DNA of 64,000 nt. Origin: CAINVV01 sp038323575 (GTDB lineage Bacteria; Bacteroidota; Bacteroidia; Bacteroidales; Prolixibacteraceae). Within the stretch, counting starts at the first letter, position 1; each line of letters opens with the position of its first letter. The notes under the pieces were generated by a model. That model had not been told where the DNA came from. It saw only the letters and a program-made list of their open reading frames with translations, and searched no databases. This document shows positions 42,055 through 51,178 of this stretch, piece after piece. The stretch is taken from contig JBBQHB010000009.1 of the NCBI GenBank assembly GCA_038323575.1, positions 1-64,000 on the forward strand, written 5' to 3'. The translations under genes and the position numbers were made by a program.

Positions 42055-44379
42055 ATGGCAAAACAACCCAACCAAACTGATCAGTTGCTTGAAAAACTTG
42101 AGATGCTTCAGAAAAAGCAGGATATGGTTTCAAGTGAGATTTATCAATTGCGCAAAGAGCTGATCCTGCTTAAAATGGAAGAGGCACAACAAAAATTGCC
42201 CGACCAGCCTGTCACAGCGGGGAATGCAAAAGGAGAGGTCAAAGCAGCCCAAAAACCGGCGGAGCCGGCAATTTGGCGGCCGACCGGCAGTCAGGCTGAT
42301 GATTCTGCAGGTAAAAGTTCCAACCTGGAAAAATTTATTGGTGAGAACCTTATCAACAAAATTGGGATTGGCATTACAATCATCGGGGTATCGATCGGCG
42401 TGAAGTACTCGATCGATCATGACCTGATCAGTCCTGTGACAAGAATATTACTCGGCTATTTAGCCGGTACAATACTTTTGATTTTGGGTATCCGATTGAA
42501 AAAGGATTATGAAAATTACAGCGCCGTCCTGGTAAGCGGATCCATGGCCATCCTCTATTTTATTACTTATGCTGCATTCAGTTTTTACAGTCTGATTCCG
42601 CAAATGGCAGCTTTTATGTTGATGGTGGCAATTACCATCCTTACAGTTTGGGCAGCCTGGAATTATAACAAGCAGGTAATTGCACTGATTGGTTTGGCAG
42701 GTGCTTACGCCATTCCTTTTCTTTTAGGGGATAAATCAAGCAATGCAAGTGTGCTTTTCAGTTACATCGCTATCATCAACATCGGGATACTGGCTGTTTC
42801 ACTGAAAAAATACTGGGAACCGCTTTATTTTACCTCTTTCCTGCTGACCTGGCTGATCTATTACTCCTGGTACAAATCCAAAGGCCAGCCATCCGGGGAG
42901 TTTGATCTGGCGTTCCTTTTTCTTGGCATTTTCTTTGTCCTCTTCTATCTGACTTTTCTGGCTTACAATGTCAGTAAGAAGCGGAATTTCGATTTGCCTG
43001 ATATCGTGTTGATACTAGGCAATTCATTTGTTTTTTACGGCATTGGCTACTCCATCTTAAAGAGCCAGGCAGACCTGGAATGGTTGTTGGGGTTGTTCAC
43101 CATCCTGAATGCAGTGATTCATTTTGCTGTTGGTCTTGTGGTGTACCGGCAGCAAAATACCGACAAAAATCTGTTCTATTTCCTGCAGGGATTGGTTCTT
43201 GTTTTCATTACGATCGCTATTCCTGTTCAACTGGATGGTATCTGGATTACCATGTGCTGGGCTGTTGAAGCAGCCGTGCTATTTTGGATTGGCAGGACCA
43301 AAAACACGCTTTCTTACGAAATCCTCTCCTTCCCCCTGATGGTTTTAACTTTTTTCAGCCTGGTGCACGACTGGTCTGTTGGCTATTTTCACATCGATAC
43401 CATACACAATTTTGTCAGTTTAATTCCTTTGTGGAATATCTACTTTCTGAATTCCTTGTTGGTCGTCGCCTCATTCGGATTCATGCATCAGATCAACCAA
43501 AACAATAAATACAAATCTCCGCTGACAAATCAGGATGATTTGCTCAGTCTGATGAGTTACGTCATCCGGATTGTACTCCTTTTCACACTTTACTTTTCTT
43601 TCCGGAATGAAATTGCCTGTTACTGGGACCAAAAATATGTCGGTTCTATGCAAAAAATTGCAGAACAGGGACGGGAATTTTTTAGCATCTATTACAATGC
43701 TGATTTGCCAAAATTCAAAACGGTTTGGTTGTTGAATTATTCACTCTTTTTCTTTTCCGTTCTATCGTTGGTGAACATAAAAAGGATTAAAAGCAATCAG
43801 CTGGCTCTGGTTAATCTGTTCCTCAGTACATTCGTAGTTACTCTCTTCCTTTTCAGGGGATTGTTCCTTCTCGGAGGATTGCGTGAGAGCTACCTTTCAA
43901 CAGATACGATTAAATACTTTGAGCATGGAGTCTTCAATATTCAGATCAGGTACATTTCGCTGGTCTTCCTGGCGGGATGTTTGTACAGTTGCTATTTTTA
44001 CACCAAACAGAAGTTTCTGAAGACGGACCTCAGGATGCATTTTGATTTGATGCTGTACACCACTGTTGTCTGGGTACTCAGCAGTGAATTGATCCACTGG
44101 ATGAATATGGCCGGGTCCTCACAATCCTATAAGCTTGGACTCAGTATTCTTTGGGGTGTATGTGCATTGCTGATTGTCTCACTTGGCATCTGGAAAAAGA
44201 AAAAGTACCTGAGAATAGGGGCCATTGCACTGTTTGCCGTGACTTTACTGAAGCTTTTCTTCTACGATCTCACCAATTTGGATACCATCTCAAAAACCAT
44301 CGTGTTTGTATCGCTTGGAACGCTACTGTTGATTATCTCTTTCATTTACAATAAATTCAAAGACATCATTTCAGATTAG
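42055..44379 (+). CDS. DUF2339 multi-spanning membrane protein
   Basis: A 774-residue integral membrane protein. It begins with a cytoplasmic coiled coil (LLEKLEMLQKKQDMVSSEIY) and a Pro/Ala-rich linker, then the conserved FIGENLINKIGIGITIIGVS opening of the DUF2339 membrane domain. About 20 hydrophobic segments follow. Charged inter-helix motifs such as WAVEAAVLFWIGRTKNTLSY and LKLFFYDLTNLDTISKTIVF are typical of the family. Function is unknown; no enzyme motif is visible. It ends 6 bases before the convergent tyrS stop. Confidence 0.85.
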   Translation: MAKQPNQTDQLLEKLEMLQKKQDMVSSEIYQLRKELILLKMEEAQQKLPDQPVTAGNAKGEVKAAQKPAEPAIWRPTGSQADDSAGKSSNLEKFIGENLINKIGIGITIIGVSIGVKYSIDHDLISPVTRILLGYLAGTILLILGIRLKKDYENYSAVLVSGSMAILYFITYAAFSFYSLIPQMAAFMLMVAITILTVWAAWNYNKQVIALIGLAGAYAIPFLLGDKSSNASVLFSYIAIINIGILAVSLKKYWEPLYFTSFLLTWLIYYSWYKSKGQPSGEFDLAFLFLGIFFVLFYLTFLAYNVSKKRNFDLPDIVLILGNSFVFYGIGYSILKSQADLEWLLGLFTILNAVIHFAVGLVVYRQQNTDKNLFYFLQGLVLVFITIAIPVQLDGIWITMCWAVEAAVLFWIGRTKNTLSYEILSFPLMVLTFFSLVHDWSVGYFHIDTIHNFVSLIPLWNIYFLNSLLVVASFGFMHQINQNNKYKSPLTNQDDLLSLMSYVIRIVLLFTLYFSFRNEIACYWDQKYVGSMQKIAEQGREFFSIYYNADLPKFKTVWLLNYSLFFFSVLSLVNIKRIKSNQLALVNLFLSTFVVTLFLFRGLFLLGGLRESYLSTDTIKYFEHGVFNIQIRYISLVFLAGCLYSCYFYTKQKFLKTDLRMHFDLMLYTTVVWVLSSELIHWMNMAGSSQSYKLGLSILWGVCALLIVSLGIWKKKKYLRIGAIALFAVTLLKLFFYDLTNLDTISKTIVFVSLGTLLLIISFIYNKFKDIISD

Positions 44380-44385
44380 GTAAGA

Positions 44386-45675
44386 TTATTCAGCGATTAA
44401 AAGAAAATAGTTCTTTTTCCCTTTTTGAACGAGCAGGTATTTTCCGCCTATCAGCTGAGTTGCATTTACAAGTAAGTCGGCCGATTCCAACTTAACTTTG
44501 TTGATCGATACTCCTCCTCCGGCAATGGTACGGCGTGCATCACCTTTGGAAGGAAAAACTTCACTCTTTTCTGCCAGCAGGTCGATGATGTTGATGCCGT
44601 TTGTCAACTCTTCGTGTGATACATTGAATTGCGGTACACCTTCAAAAATTGAAAGCAGCGTCTCTTCATCAAGCTTCCGCAGGGTATCTTCGGTTCCTTT
44701 CCCGAACAGGATTTCGGAGGCCTCCACGGCAGTGTTATAGGCCTCTTCTGAGTGAACCATGCAGGTCACCTCTTTGGCCAGCCGTTTTTGAAGCAAGCGC
44801 AGGTGCGGCGCTTCAAGGTGCTCAGAAACCAGTGCTTCAACCTCTTCCTGCGACAACAAAGTGAATATTTTGATGTATTTCTGCGCATCCTCATCCGAGG
44901 TATTCATCCAGAACTGGTAAAATTTATAGGGTGAAGTGCGGGCAGGATCCAGCCAGACGTTGCCGGATTCAGTCTTTCCGAACTTGGTTCCGTCGGCTTT
45001 TTTGATCAGCGGACAGGTGAGCGCCCATGCCTCACCTCCAGTTTTACGGCGGATCAGTTCGGTACCGGTGGTGATGTTTCCCCACTGGTCGGAACCGCCC
45101 ATCTGCAATTTGCAGTTGTTGTGCTGGTAGAGATGCAGAAAATCTGTTCCCTGCACCAGCTGGTAGGTAAACTCTGTAAACGACATCCCTGTACTGCTGT
45201 CCTCAAGCCGTTTTTTGACCGAATCTTTGGCCATCATGTAATTGACAGTGATGTGCTTGCCGATGTCGCGGATAAAGTCCAGGAAGGAGAAGGTACTCAT
45301 CCAGTCGTAGTTGTTGACCATCTCTGCCGCATTGAGGGCATCGGATTCAAAATCCAGGAACCTGGCCAGCTGCTTTTTGAGGCACTCCTGGTTGTACCGG
45401 AGGGTGGTTTCGTCGAGCAGATTGCGCTCCTGCGATTTCCCGGAAGGGTCGCCTATCATACCGGTGGCGCCGCCGACCAGTACAATCGGTTTGTGACCTG
45501 AAACCTGAAAATGTTTCAGCATCATCACACCAACCAGGTGACCAATGTGGAGTGAATCGGCCGTCGGATCGATGCCGACATAGGCAGTAGTCATCTCTTT
45601 AACCAGTTGCTCATCTAATCCGGGCATCTTGTCGTGGATCATGCCTCTCCAGAAAAGTTCTTCTACAAAGTTCAT
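44386..45675 (-). CDS. tyrS: Tyrosyl-tRNA synthetase
   Basis: A 429-residue class I synthetase that charges tRNA-Tyr. The HIGH-type motif is PTADSLHIGHLVGVMMLKHF, the tyrosine-binding region includes QVSGHKPIVLVGGATGMIGD and QLVQGTDFLHLYQHNNCKLQ, with GGSDQWGNITTGTELIRR, and the KMSKS-like loop is KFGKTESGNVWLD. The C-terminal S4-type RNA-binding domain (SKGDARRTIAGGGVSINKVK) is present. Length matches bacterial TyrS. Confidence 0.95.
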   Translation of the reverse strand: MNFVEELFWRGMIHDKMPGLDEQLVKEMTTAYVGIDPTADSLHIGHLVGVMMLKHFQVSGHKPIVLVGGATGMIGDPSGKSQERNLLDETTLRYNQECLKKQLARFLDFESDALNAAEMVNNYDWMSTFSFLDFIRDIGKHITVNYMMAKDSVKKRLEDSSTGMSFTEFTYQLVQGTDFLHLYQHNNCKLQMGGSDQWGNITTGTELIRRKTGGEAWALTCPLIKKADGTKFGKTESGNVWLDPARTSPYKFYQFWMNTSDEDAQKYIKIFTLLSQEEVEALVSEHLEAPHLRLLQKRLAKEVTCMVHSEEAYNTAVEASEILFGKGTEDTLRKLDEETLLSIFEGVPQFNVSHEELTNGINIIDLLAEKSEVFPSKGDARRTIAGGGVSINKVKLESADLLVNATQLIGGKYLLVQKGKKNYFLLIAE

Positions 45676-45690
45676 TCTCTATTTTTTTGG

Positions 45691-45698
45691 CAAAAATA
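45691..45698 (-). promoter_or_regulatory. Candidate -7 promoter element for tyrS
   Basis: The minus strand reads TATTTTTG, a match to TAnnTTTG, 15 bases before the tyrS ATG. No clear -33 TTTG is present. Confidence 0.4.
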
Positions 45699-45771
45699 AC
45701 GCATTATTCCGGCTGATAAAAATTGAATTGATAATCAGGTGAAGATTTCCCATCTTTGACTATTAAACTCC

Positions 45772-45862
45772 TTTGTGTTTCCTTTGAGTTTCCTTTGTGA
45801 ACTTTGTATTTATTTTTTTTGCTTTTTTCTACCACAAAGGACACCAAGTGCGGCACGAAGGT
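45772..45862. repeat. Imperfect inverted repeat of CACAAAGG units
   Basis: The left part reads CTTTGTGTTTCCTTTGAGTT and CCTTTGTGAACTTTG; the right part (45832-45862) reads ACCACAAAGGACACCAAGTG and CACGAAGG, roughly the complement. This is a diverged relative of the element at 11571-11675 and lies between divergent tyrS and the GATase gene. Confidence 0.5.
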
Positions 45863-45884
45863 CAAAAAGTAAAATTAATTCTAA

Positions 45885-47036
45885 ATGAAAAAGCTTTTAA
45901 TCCTTCGGAAAACCTTGCTTTTGCTGGTTATTTTTCAGCTGTCATTTTTTGCTGCAATGGCGCAGCACAAGATATTTTTGCTTCACCCTACAGTTGGAAA
46001 CATCGAAAACATAATGGAGCTGGTCAATCAAAAAGTGATCGATATCCCTGATCTGGAGATGGTGGGAGTTTACTACGAGAAGGAGGCATTCGATTACACC
46101 AAATCGGAAAAATACCTGAAGGAAAAAAACATTGCCCGTTATACCCTGATGAAAATCAGCGGGGAGCTCAATCCCCAAAACATCTACCGGGAAAATGAAT
46201 GCACTCCTGCTTTCAGAAAAATAGTACAGGAGGCTGATGCCATCCTTTTCTTTGGCGGACCAGATATCCAGCCCTCCATATACGGCGAAAAGCAACACCT
46301 GCTCACGGAAGTAACAGATCCCAACCGTCACCTGATGGAGACGTCACTTTTCTTTCACCTGATGGGAGGAAGCCGGAATCCCGATTTTAAACCCCTGCTG
46401 CTGCAGAAACCCGGACTGATTGTCCGTGCTTTCTGCCTTGGCATGCAAACCATGAATGTGGCTGCCGGCGGCACTTTGATCCAGGATATTCCGGTAGAAG
46501 TTTACCATATCTCAACAGCCGAAGGAATGCTCTCTGTTGGTGCCGAAAACCGGCACCGCAACTACAATACCCAGCTGAATCCGGGCAGCGACCTGTCCTG
46601 GGGATTTCTTCATCCGATCAGAATCCTGAAGAAGGGATACCTGCATGAACTCTGTCTCAACATGGATCAGCAGCAACCCTACATATTAAGCTCGCACCAC
46701 CAGGCAGTGGGCAAAGCCGGGAAAAACATGGAGATTATTGCCACCTCCATGGACGGAAAGATTATCGAAGCGATGCAGCACAAGATATTCAAAGAGGTAG
46801 TCGGGGTTCAGTTTCATCCGGAACAATCGTCGCTTTACCTTCCGGGAAGCCGTTATACCAATACTCCCGGCAATGATTATTCACCCAACGAACAACTGAT
46901 CCGGGAGAAAAGCCTGGAGTTTCACCTTAAGTTCTGGAAGGATTTCTCAGAAAAGGTCAGGATACAATCTTCTTCTGAATTTCATCCTTTCCCTCCCGGA
47001 GGAACGGGAAGAGGTTCGGGGCTAACTTCTCGATAG
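45885..47036 (+). CDS. Exported class I glutamine amidotransferase-like hydrolase (gamma-Glu-GABA hydrolase type)
   Basis: A 383-residue protein with an unusual signal peptide for this fold (KTLLLLVIFQLSFFAAMAQ). The class I GATase triad is present: nucleophile Cys in VRAFCLGMQTMNVAAGGTLI and the His-x-Glu in VVGVQFHPEQSS, with HHQAVGKAGKNMEI in between. This matches the PuuD/peptidase C26 group that hydrolyses gamma-glutamyl bonds, here probably in the periplasm. The last 27 codons (after KDFSEKV) overlap the convergent CvpA gene by 80 bases and read FHPFPPGGTGRGSGLTSR, which looks like antisense translation; the original stop may have been lost. Confidence 0.82.
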   Translation: MKKLLILRKTLLLLVIFQLSFFAAMAQHKIFLLHPTVGNIENIMELVNQKVIDIPDLEMVGVYYEKEAFDYTKSEKYLKEKNIARYTLMKISGELNPQNIYRENECTPAFRKIVQEADAILFFGGPDIQPSIYGEKQHLLTEVTDPNRHLMETSLFFHLMGGSRNPDFKPLLLQKPGLIVRAFCLGMQTMNVAAGGTLIQDIPVEVYHISTAEGMLSVGAENRHRNYNTQLNPGSDLSWGFLHPIRILKKGYLHELCLNMDQQQPYILSSHHQAVGKAGKNMEIIATSMDGKIIEAMQHKIFKEVVGVQFHPEQSSLYLPGSRYTNTPGNDYSPNEQLIREKSLEFHLKFWKDFSEKVRIQSSSEFHPFPPGGTGRGSGLTSR

Positions 47037-47472
47037 GGGCCCAATATTTTGATTCGCTTTTGGGTCCCTTGGGGATAATTGTAACATCGTAGAACTCAAT
47101 TCTTGCGATGATGTACATGAGAAAGCTGACGATAAAGGCTGTCTTGATCACGCCGAATACTACCCCCCCCAACCGGCTGAGAAAACCCAGTGCGATGGCG
47201 CGTACAAATTTCTCCAGCAGGTTTGCAATCAGGTGAACGACGATTACTACGCTGATAAAGATGATCAGGAAGGCAACGGTCCTGATCGTTTCCAGTCGCC
47301 AGGAGAGTACGCCCGAAAGCCAGTTCCGCATATAGACAGAGAACATCATGGCACATAGTATCCCAAGGACGAGGGCGGCCACCGAAGCAAACTCCACAAA
47401 AAAACCTTTGACAAATCCGCGAATAGCAGCAGCAGCAAGGATAATGATCAGGATGAGGTCTACTATGTTCAT
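46957..47472 (-). CDS. CvpA family inner-membrane protein
   Basis: A 171-residue membrane protein. The ATG at 47472 is preferred because MNIVDLILIIILAAAAIRGF and VKGFFVEFASVAALVLGI form the standard CvpA opening (D-x-x-[IL]-x-x-x-x-x-x-x-x-GxxKG-F). Three further helices follow (TIRTVAFLIIFISVVIVVHL, LGFLSRLGGVVFGVIKTAFI). CvpA was first linked to colicin V production in E. coli and is now associated with envelope homeostasis. Its last 80 bases overlap the end of the convergent GATase gene. Confidence 0.88.
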   Translation of the reverse strand: MNIVDLILIIILAAAAIRGFVKGFFVEFASVAALVLGILCAMMFSVYMRNWLSGVLSWRLETIRTVAFLIIFISVVIVVHLIANLLEKFVRAIALGFLSRLGGVVFGVIKTAFIVSFLMYIIARIEFYDVTIIPKGPKSESKYWAPIEKLAPNLFPFLREGKDEIQKKIVS

Positions 47473-47599
47473 AAAGCTTTTGGGATAAATAAAGCAGGGA
47501 TTAAAGTTAAAAAAATAAATCTTCCCATCATCGGATTGCACGAAAATTAGTAGTTTTAACCACCGTAAAAACCCCAGTACAACTATTTAACCGGACTAC

Positions 47600-49144
47600 A
47601 TGGCCATCGTCAATTCTATCATCAACTGGATCAATTACAAAAGGATTTACCAGATTGACCTGTACCTCGAACACGCCAGGGAAATTCAGGAGGAGCTGCT
47701 TTTTGACCTGATTGGCTCTGCCATGAATTGCGAATGGGGAAAGAAATACGATTACGAGTCGATGGCATCCCTGCGGGATTTTCAGCAGAGGGTCCCTATC
47801 TCCACCTACGAAAAAATTGAACCTTTTATCAGTCAGATGATCGAAGGAAGGAAAAATGTGCTCTGGCCCGGCGAGATCAAATGGTTTGCCAAATCTTCCG
47901 GAACAACCAACGCCAAAAGTAAGTTCATACCGGTATCCAAAGAGTCGCTGGATGAATGCCATTTTCAGGGCGGCAAGGATGTACTGGCCATCTATTATAA
48001 AAATTTTCCCGAAACCAGGTTGCTATCCGGCAAAAGCCTGACACTTGGCGGCAGCCACAGGATCAACAGCATGAACAACAATTCTTATTACGGTGACTTG
48101 TCGGCCATCATGATTGAGAATCTTCCCTTCTGGACTGACTTTCACCGCACGCCGCCTACCGAGATTGCCCTGATAGAACAGTTTGAGAAAAAGATCGAAG
48201 AGATCGCAAAAACATCCATCCACGAAAATGTCACCTCTTTTGCCGGAGTTCCCTCCTGGAACCTGGTGCTGATGAAATACATTCTAGAATACACCGGAAA
48301 ATCCAATTTGCTGGAAGTCTGGCCCAACCTTGAAGTTTTTATTCATGGCGGAATTGCATTTGAACCCTACCGGGAGCAGTTCAAAAAGCTGATTCCTTCA
48401 GAAAAGATGCAATACATGGAAACTTACAATGCATCTGAAGGATTTTTTGCCATCCAGGATGATCCGGCCTCTTCCGATATGCTGCTGATGCTGGATTACG
48501 GCATCTTTTATGAGTTTATCCCCATGAGCGAAATTTGTTCGGATACTCCCAGGGCCCTGCCGCTGTGGGAGGTGGAAACGGATGTCAATTATGCCATCGT
48601 CATCTCAACCAATGGCGGTTTGTGGCGTTACATGATCGGGGATACCGTTAAGTTCACCCGAAAAAATCCATACAAACTCCGGATTACCGGACGCACAAAG
48701 CAATTTATCAATGCTTTTGGTGAGGAGATTATAGTCGACAATGCCGAACGGGCGTTGCTTGCCGCTTCCGTTCTAACCGGAGCCGTTATCAGTGAATACA
48801 GCGCGGGTCCCATTTTTATGAGCGACAGCGCCAAAAAAGGCTCGCACGAATGGCTGATTGAATTTGAGAAGGAGCCGGATAACATTGAGAATTTCGCCAA
48901 TTGCCTCGACCTGAAACTTCAGGAACTCAACTCCGATTACGAGGCAAAACGGTTTAAAAATTCGACCCTGGATAAACCAAAGGTGGTGATTGCCGCAAAA
49001 GGCACTTTCATGCAGTGGATGCGCGACAAAGGGAAAGTCGGAGGACAACATAAGGTGCCCAGGCTGGCCAATGACCGTGAGTACCTGGATGAACTTCTGC
49101 ATATCAACAAAGCAACAAGTAATCAAGTTAATACACAAATATGA
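47600..49144 (+). CDS. GH3 auxin-responsive promoter family protein (acyl-adenylating enzyme fold)
   Basis: A 514-residue member of the GH3 superfamily of adenylate-forming enzymes. The ATP motif is FAKSSGTTNAKSKFIPVS; METYNASEGFFAIQDD and LWRYMIGDTVKFTRKNPYKL with ITGRTKQFINAFGEEIIVDN match later family blocks. Plant GH3 proteins conjugate amino acids to acyl acids; the bacterial role is unknown. A deoxynucleoside kinase gene follows with a 4-base ATGA overlap, so the two are translated together, a pairing whose meaning is unclear. Confidence 0.85.
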   Translation: MAIVNSIINWINYKRIYQIDLYLEHAREIQEELLFDLIGSAMNCEWGKKYDYESMASLRDFQQRVPISTYEKIEPFISQMIEGRKNVLWPGEIKWFAKSSGTTNAKSKFIPVSKESLDECHFQGGKDVLAIYYKNFPETRLLSGKSLTLGGSHRINSMNNNSYYGDLSAIMIENLPFWTDFHRTPPTEIALIEQFEKKIEEIAKTSIHENVTSFAGVPSWNLVLMKYILEYTGKSNLLEVWPNLEVFIHGGIAFEPYREQFKKLIPSEKMQYMETYNASEGFFAIQDDPASSDMLLMLDYGIFYEFIPMSEICSDTPRALPLWEVETDVNYAIVISTNGGLWRYMIGDTVKFTRKNPYKLRITGRTKQFINAFGEEIIVDNAERALLAASVLTGAVISEYSAGPIFMSDSAKKGSHEWLIEFEKEPDNIENFANCLDLKLQELNSDYEAKRFKNSTLDKPKVVIAAKGTFMQWMRDKGKVGGQHKVPRLANDREYLDELLHINKATSNQVNTQI

Positions 49145-49776
49145 AAAAAGAACCCGCCAACATGCATATCGCGATAGCCGGAAACATCGGCGCCGGTAAA
49201 ACAACACTAACCCGGCTGTTGGCCAAACATTACGGGTGGGAAGCCCATTATGAAGATGTGGATTCGAATCCTTATCTCGATGATTTCTACCACGATATGC
49301 TTCGCTGGTCATTTAACCTTCAGGTATATTTCCTCAACTCGCGGTTTACGCAGGTTTTGGATTTCAGGGACAGCGGGAAGACCGTTATCCAGGATCGCAC
49401 CATCTACGAGGATGCCGAGATATTTGCTCCCAACCTCCACGAAATGGGGCTGATGAGCTCGCGTGATTTCGCCAATTACCACAAGCTTTTCACCCTGATG
49501 AGCAGGTTGATCTCAGCTCCCACCCTGATGATTTATCTCCGTGCGACAGTGCCAACGCTTGTAAACAACATCCAGAAACGGGGCCGTGATTACGAAAGCA
49601 GTATCCGGTTGGATTACCTTAGTCAGCTGAACCAGCGTTACGAAGCATGGGCTTCCCGATATACCTTAGGTAAGATGCTGATCGTAAATATCGACAACCT
49701 CAATTTTGAAGAGAACCAGGAAGATCTGGCCAAAATTATCGACCGGATCAACGCCCAGTTTCATGGACTATTTTAA
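49141..49776 (+). CDS. Deoxynucleoside kinase
   Basis: A 211-residue deoxyadenosine/deoxyguanosine kinase-like protein. A possible start is the ATG at 49162 (MHIAIAGNIGAGKTTLTRLL), which begins directly at the P-loop; the 49141 ATG overlaps the GH3 stop. The DR[ST] motif appears in VIQDRTIYEDAEIFA, the LID-type region in RGRDYESSIRLDYLSQLN, and the substrate-binding NLQVYFLNSRF is present. It phosphorylates deoxynucleosides for salvage in the cytoplasm. Confidence 0.9.
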   Translation: MKKEPANMHIAIAGNIGAGKTTLTRLLAKHYGWEAHYEDVDSNPYLDDFYHDMLRWSFNLQVYFLNSRFTQVLDFRDSGKTVIQDRTIYEDAEIFAPNLHEMGLMSSRDFANYHKLFTLMSRLISAPTLMIYLRATVPTLVNNIQKRGRDYESSIRLDYLSQLNQRYEAWASRYTLGKMLIVNIDNLNFEENQEDLAKIIDRINAQFHGLF

Positions 49777-49849
49777 CAGTTCGGCAGTTACAATTTTGCT
49801 TAAACCACACGTACTTAATTGATATATTTAAGCTTCTAATAAAGATTTA

Positions 49850-50290
49850 ATGCAGGGAAATCAACTCAGAAAATTGGAAGCCGAACTTTGGCGGGCTGCC
49901 GACCAGTTAAGAGCTAACAGTAAACTAACGGCTTCGGAATATTCTATGCCGGTTTTGGGTTTAATTTTTTTACGTCACGCCTACAACCGCTTTCTGAAGG
50001 TTAGAGTTGATGTCGAAAAAGACATACCTACTCATCCGCAACGGGGGAAACGGCCGTTGACCAAAAAAGATTTTGAGGAAAAGAACTCTATGTTCCTGCC
50101 AGAAAAATCACAGTTTGAATATTTGGTTTCCTTACCCGAGCGTGAAGATATCGGTGAAGCCATCGACCATGCCAAAGGAGCAACTTATCCCGCCGTAACT
50201 GCAAAAGATTTTGAAGAGGCATTTATAAATATTCCTTCGGCACTAATAATGAAAAATATTATCAAAATGTCTACCTACTGTTTGAATTAA
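49850..50290 (+). pseudogene. hsdM: Truncated type I restriction-modification methyltransferase (5' end of hsdM)
   Basis: The 146 residues begin MQGNQLRKLEAELWRAADQL, then SEYSMPVLGLIFLRHAYNRF, the N-terminal helical domain of HsdM_N type. It breaks off after ATYPAVTAKDFEEAFINIPS and ends in unrelated residues. The catalytic methyltransferase domain (NPPF/NPPY motif and SAM site) is missing. Beyond the stop, 24 bases away, lies the 3' tail of an hsdS gene, so an internal deletion seems to have joined the two ends of an hsdMS pair. It is not expected to be functional as a methylase. Confidence 0.8.
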
Positions 50291-50313
50291 AGCACAACCT
50301 TGAAGAATAAAAC

Positions 50314-50379
50314 GCCAAGCTCCGCGAGGTATGGGAGATTTTGTTGCCGAGGTTGATGAGTGGGGAGATAGAAGTGTAA
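50314..50379 (+). pseudogene. hsdS: 3' remnant of a type I restriction specificity gene (hsdS tail)
   Basis: Twenty-one codons and a stop encode AKLREVWEILLPRLMSGEIE then V. This is a near-perfect version of the terminal helix and tail of HsdS subunits (L-R-x-x-x-x-x-LLP-x-L-M-SGEI). Nothing of the two target recognition domains remains. Confidence 0.75.
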
Positions 50380-50466
50380 GCACTGTCTTGTAACATACAG
50401 ATATTCAAGTCAATATAAAATTTAAATAGTTATTCGTATTATATAGAGAAACTTCCTGAGTTTTGG

Positions 50467-51144
50467 ATGAAAAGGAAGTTATATCTAATACATATTATAA
50501 TGGAAACAAGACTTGCAGCGGAGACAATCAGGAGTGAACTTAAGTTAACCAAAGATTTTCTTGATAATCCGATAGATTTGAAATTACCAGTTATTCCACC
50601 ATTTAAAGGAAATGGTGATATCAGATTGGTAATTTTGGGACAAGATCCTACAATAAGGAATGAAAATTCAAGAAGAAGGATTTCCTGCACACTGAATCTG
50701 GACAGAAGGAATGCCCTGAGAACTTATATTGAAAGAATTTGCTGCGAGTTGAATATTTCGATAGAAAATATCTATGCTACTAACCTGTTCAAATACTTCT
50801 ACACATTATCACCGGCAAAAACCATGCATGTTTTGAGAAGCCACCTGCAACCCAATTTGGACCTTCTGATTCAAGAGTTGTCAGAATATAAAAATGTGCC
50901 CGTCATTTCACTTGGCGAACCTGTCCTGCAATTACTTACTGACGACAGGACCAAGGTTCGGGAATTTTGGGATTATGATTTAACCACCAAAGCATCAGGT
51001 AATCATTTTAGATATTCGAAAGCAAGTGATAATCAGCTGAAAACGGATTTGTTCCCTTTCCCGCACCAGCCGAGTTTGCGGAAAATCTTTTACAAAGACA
51101 ACTTGGTTGACTACATTAAATTTTTTAAGAATAATAAGCAGTAA
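50467..51144 (+). CDS. Uracil-DNA glycosylase superfamily-like protein, first gene of a defence operon
   Basis: A 225-residue protein; ATG 50500 (METRLAAETIRSELK) is an alternative start. The pattern is that of the UDG superfamily: an N-terminal ILGQDPTIRNENSRRRIS equivalent to the GQDPYH/GEAPG loop, a central IENIYATNLFKYFY and VPVISLGEPVLQLL, and a late FPFPHQPSLRKIFY equivalent to the HPSP motif. The Tyr/His that makes classical UDG specific for uracil is replaced (GQDPT), so target base may differ. It sits 34 bases upstream of mcrB and probably in one transcript with mcrBC, recQ-PRT and dprA. A glycosylase beside a modification-dependent nuclease suggests recognition of altered bases in phage DNA (inference). 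Confidence 0.6.
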   Translation: MKRKLYLIHIIMETRLAAETIRSELKLTKDFLDNPIDLKLPVIPPFKGNGDIRLVILGQDPTIRNENSRRRISCTLNLDRRNALRTYIERICCELNISIENIYATNLFKYFYTLSPAKTMHVLRSHLQPNLDLLIQELSEYKNVPVISLGEPVLQLLTDDRTKVREFWDYDLTTKASGNHFRYSKASDNQLKTDLFPFPHQPSLRKIFYKDNLVDYIKFFKNNKQ

Positions 51145-51178
51145 TTAAGGAGATTATCTCCAAATTGCGGCAAAAGTC

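Noticed and set aside
49850..50290. Functional methyltransferase protecting against McrBC
   Set aside because: The catalytic domain is absent.
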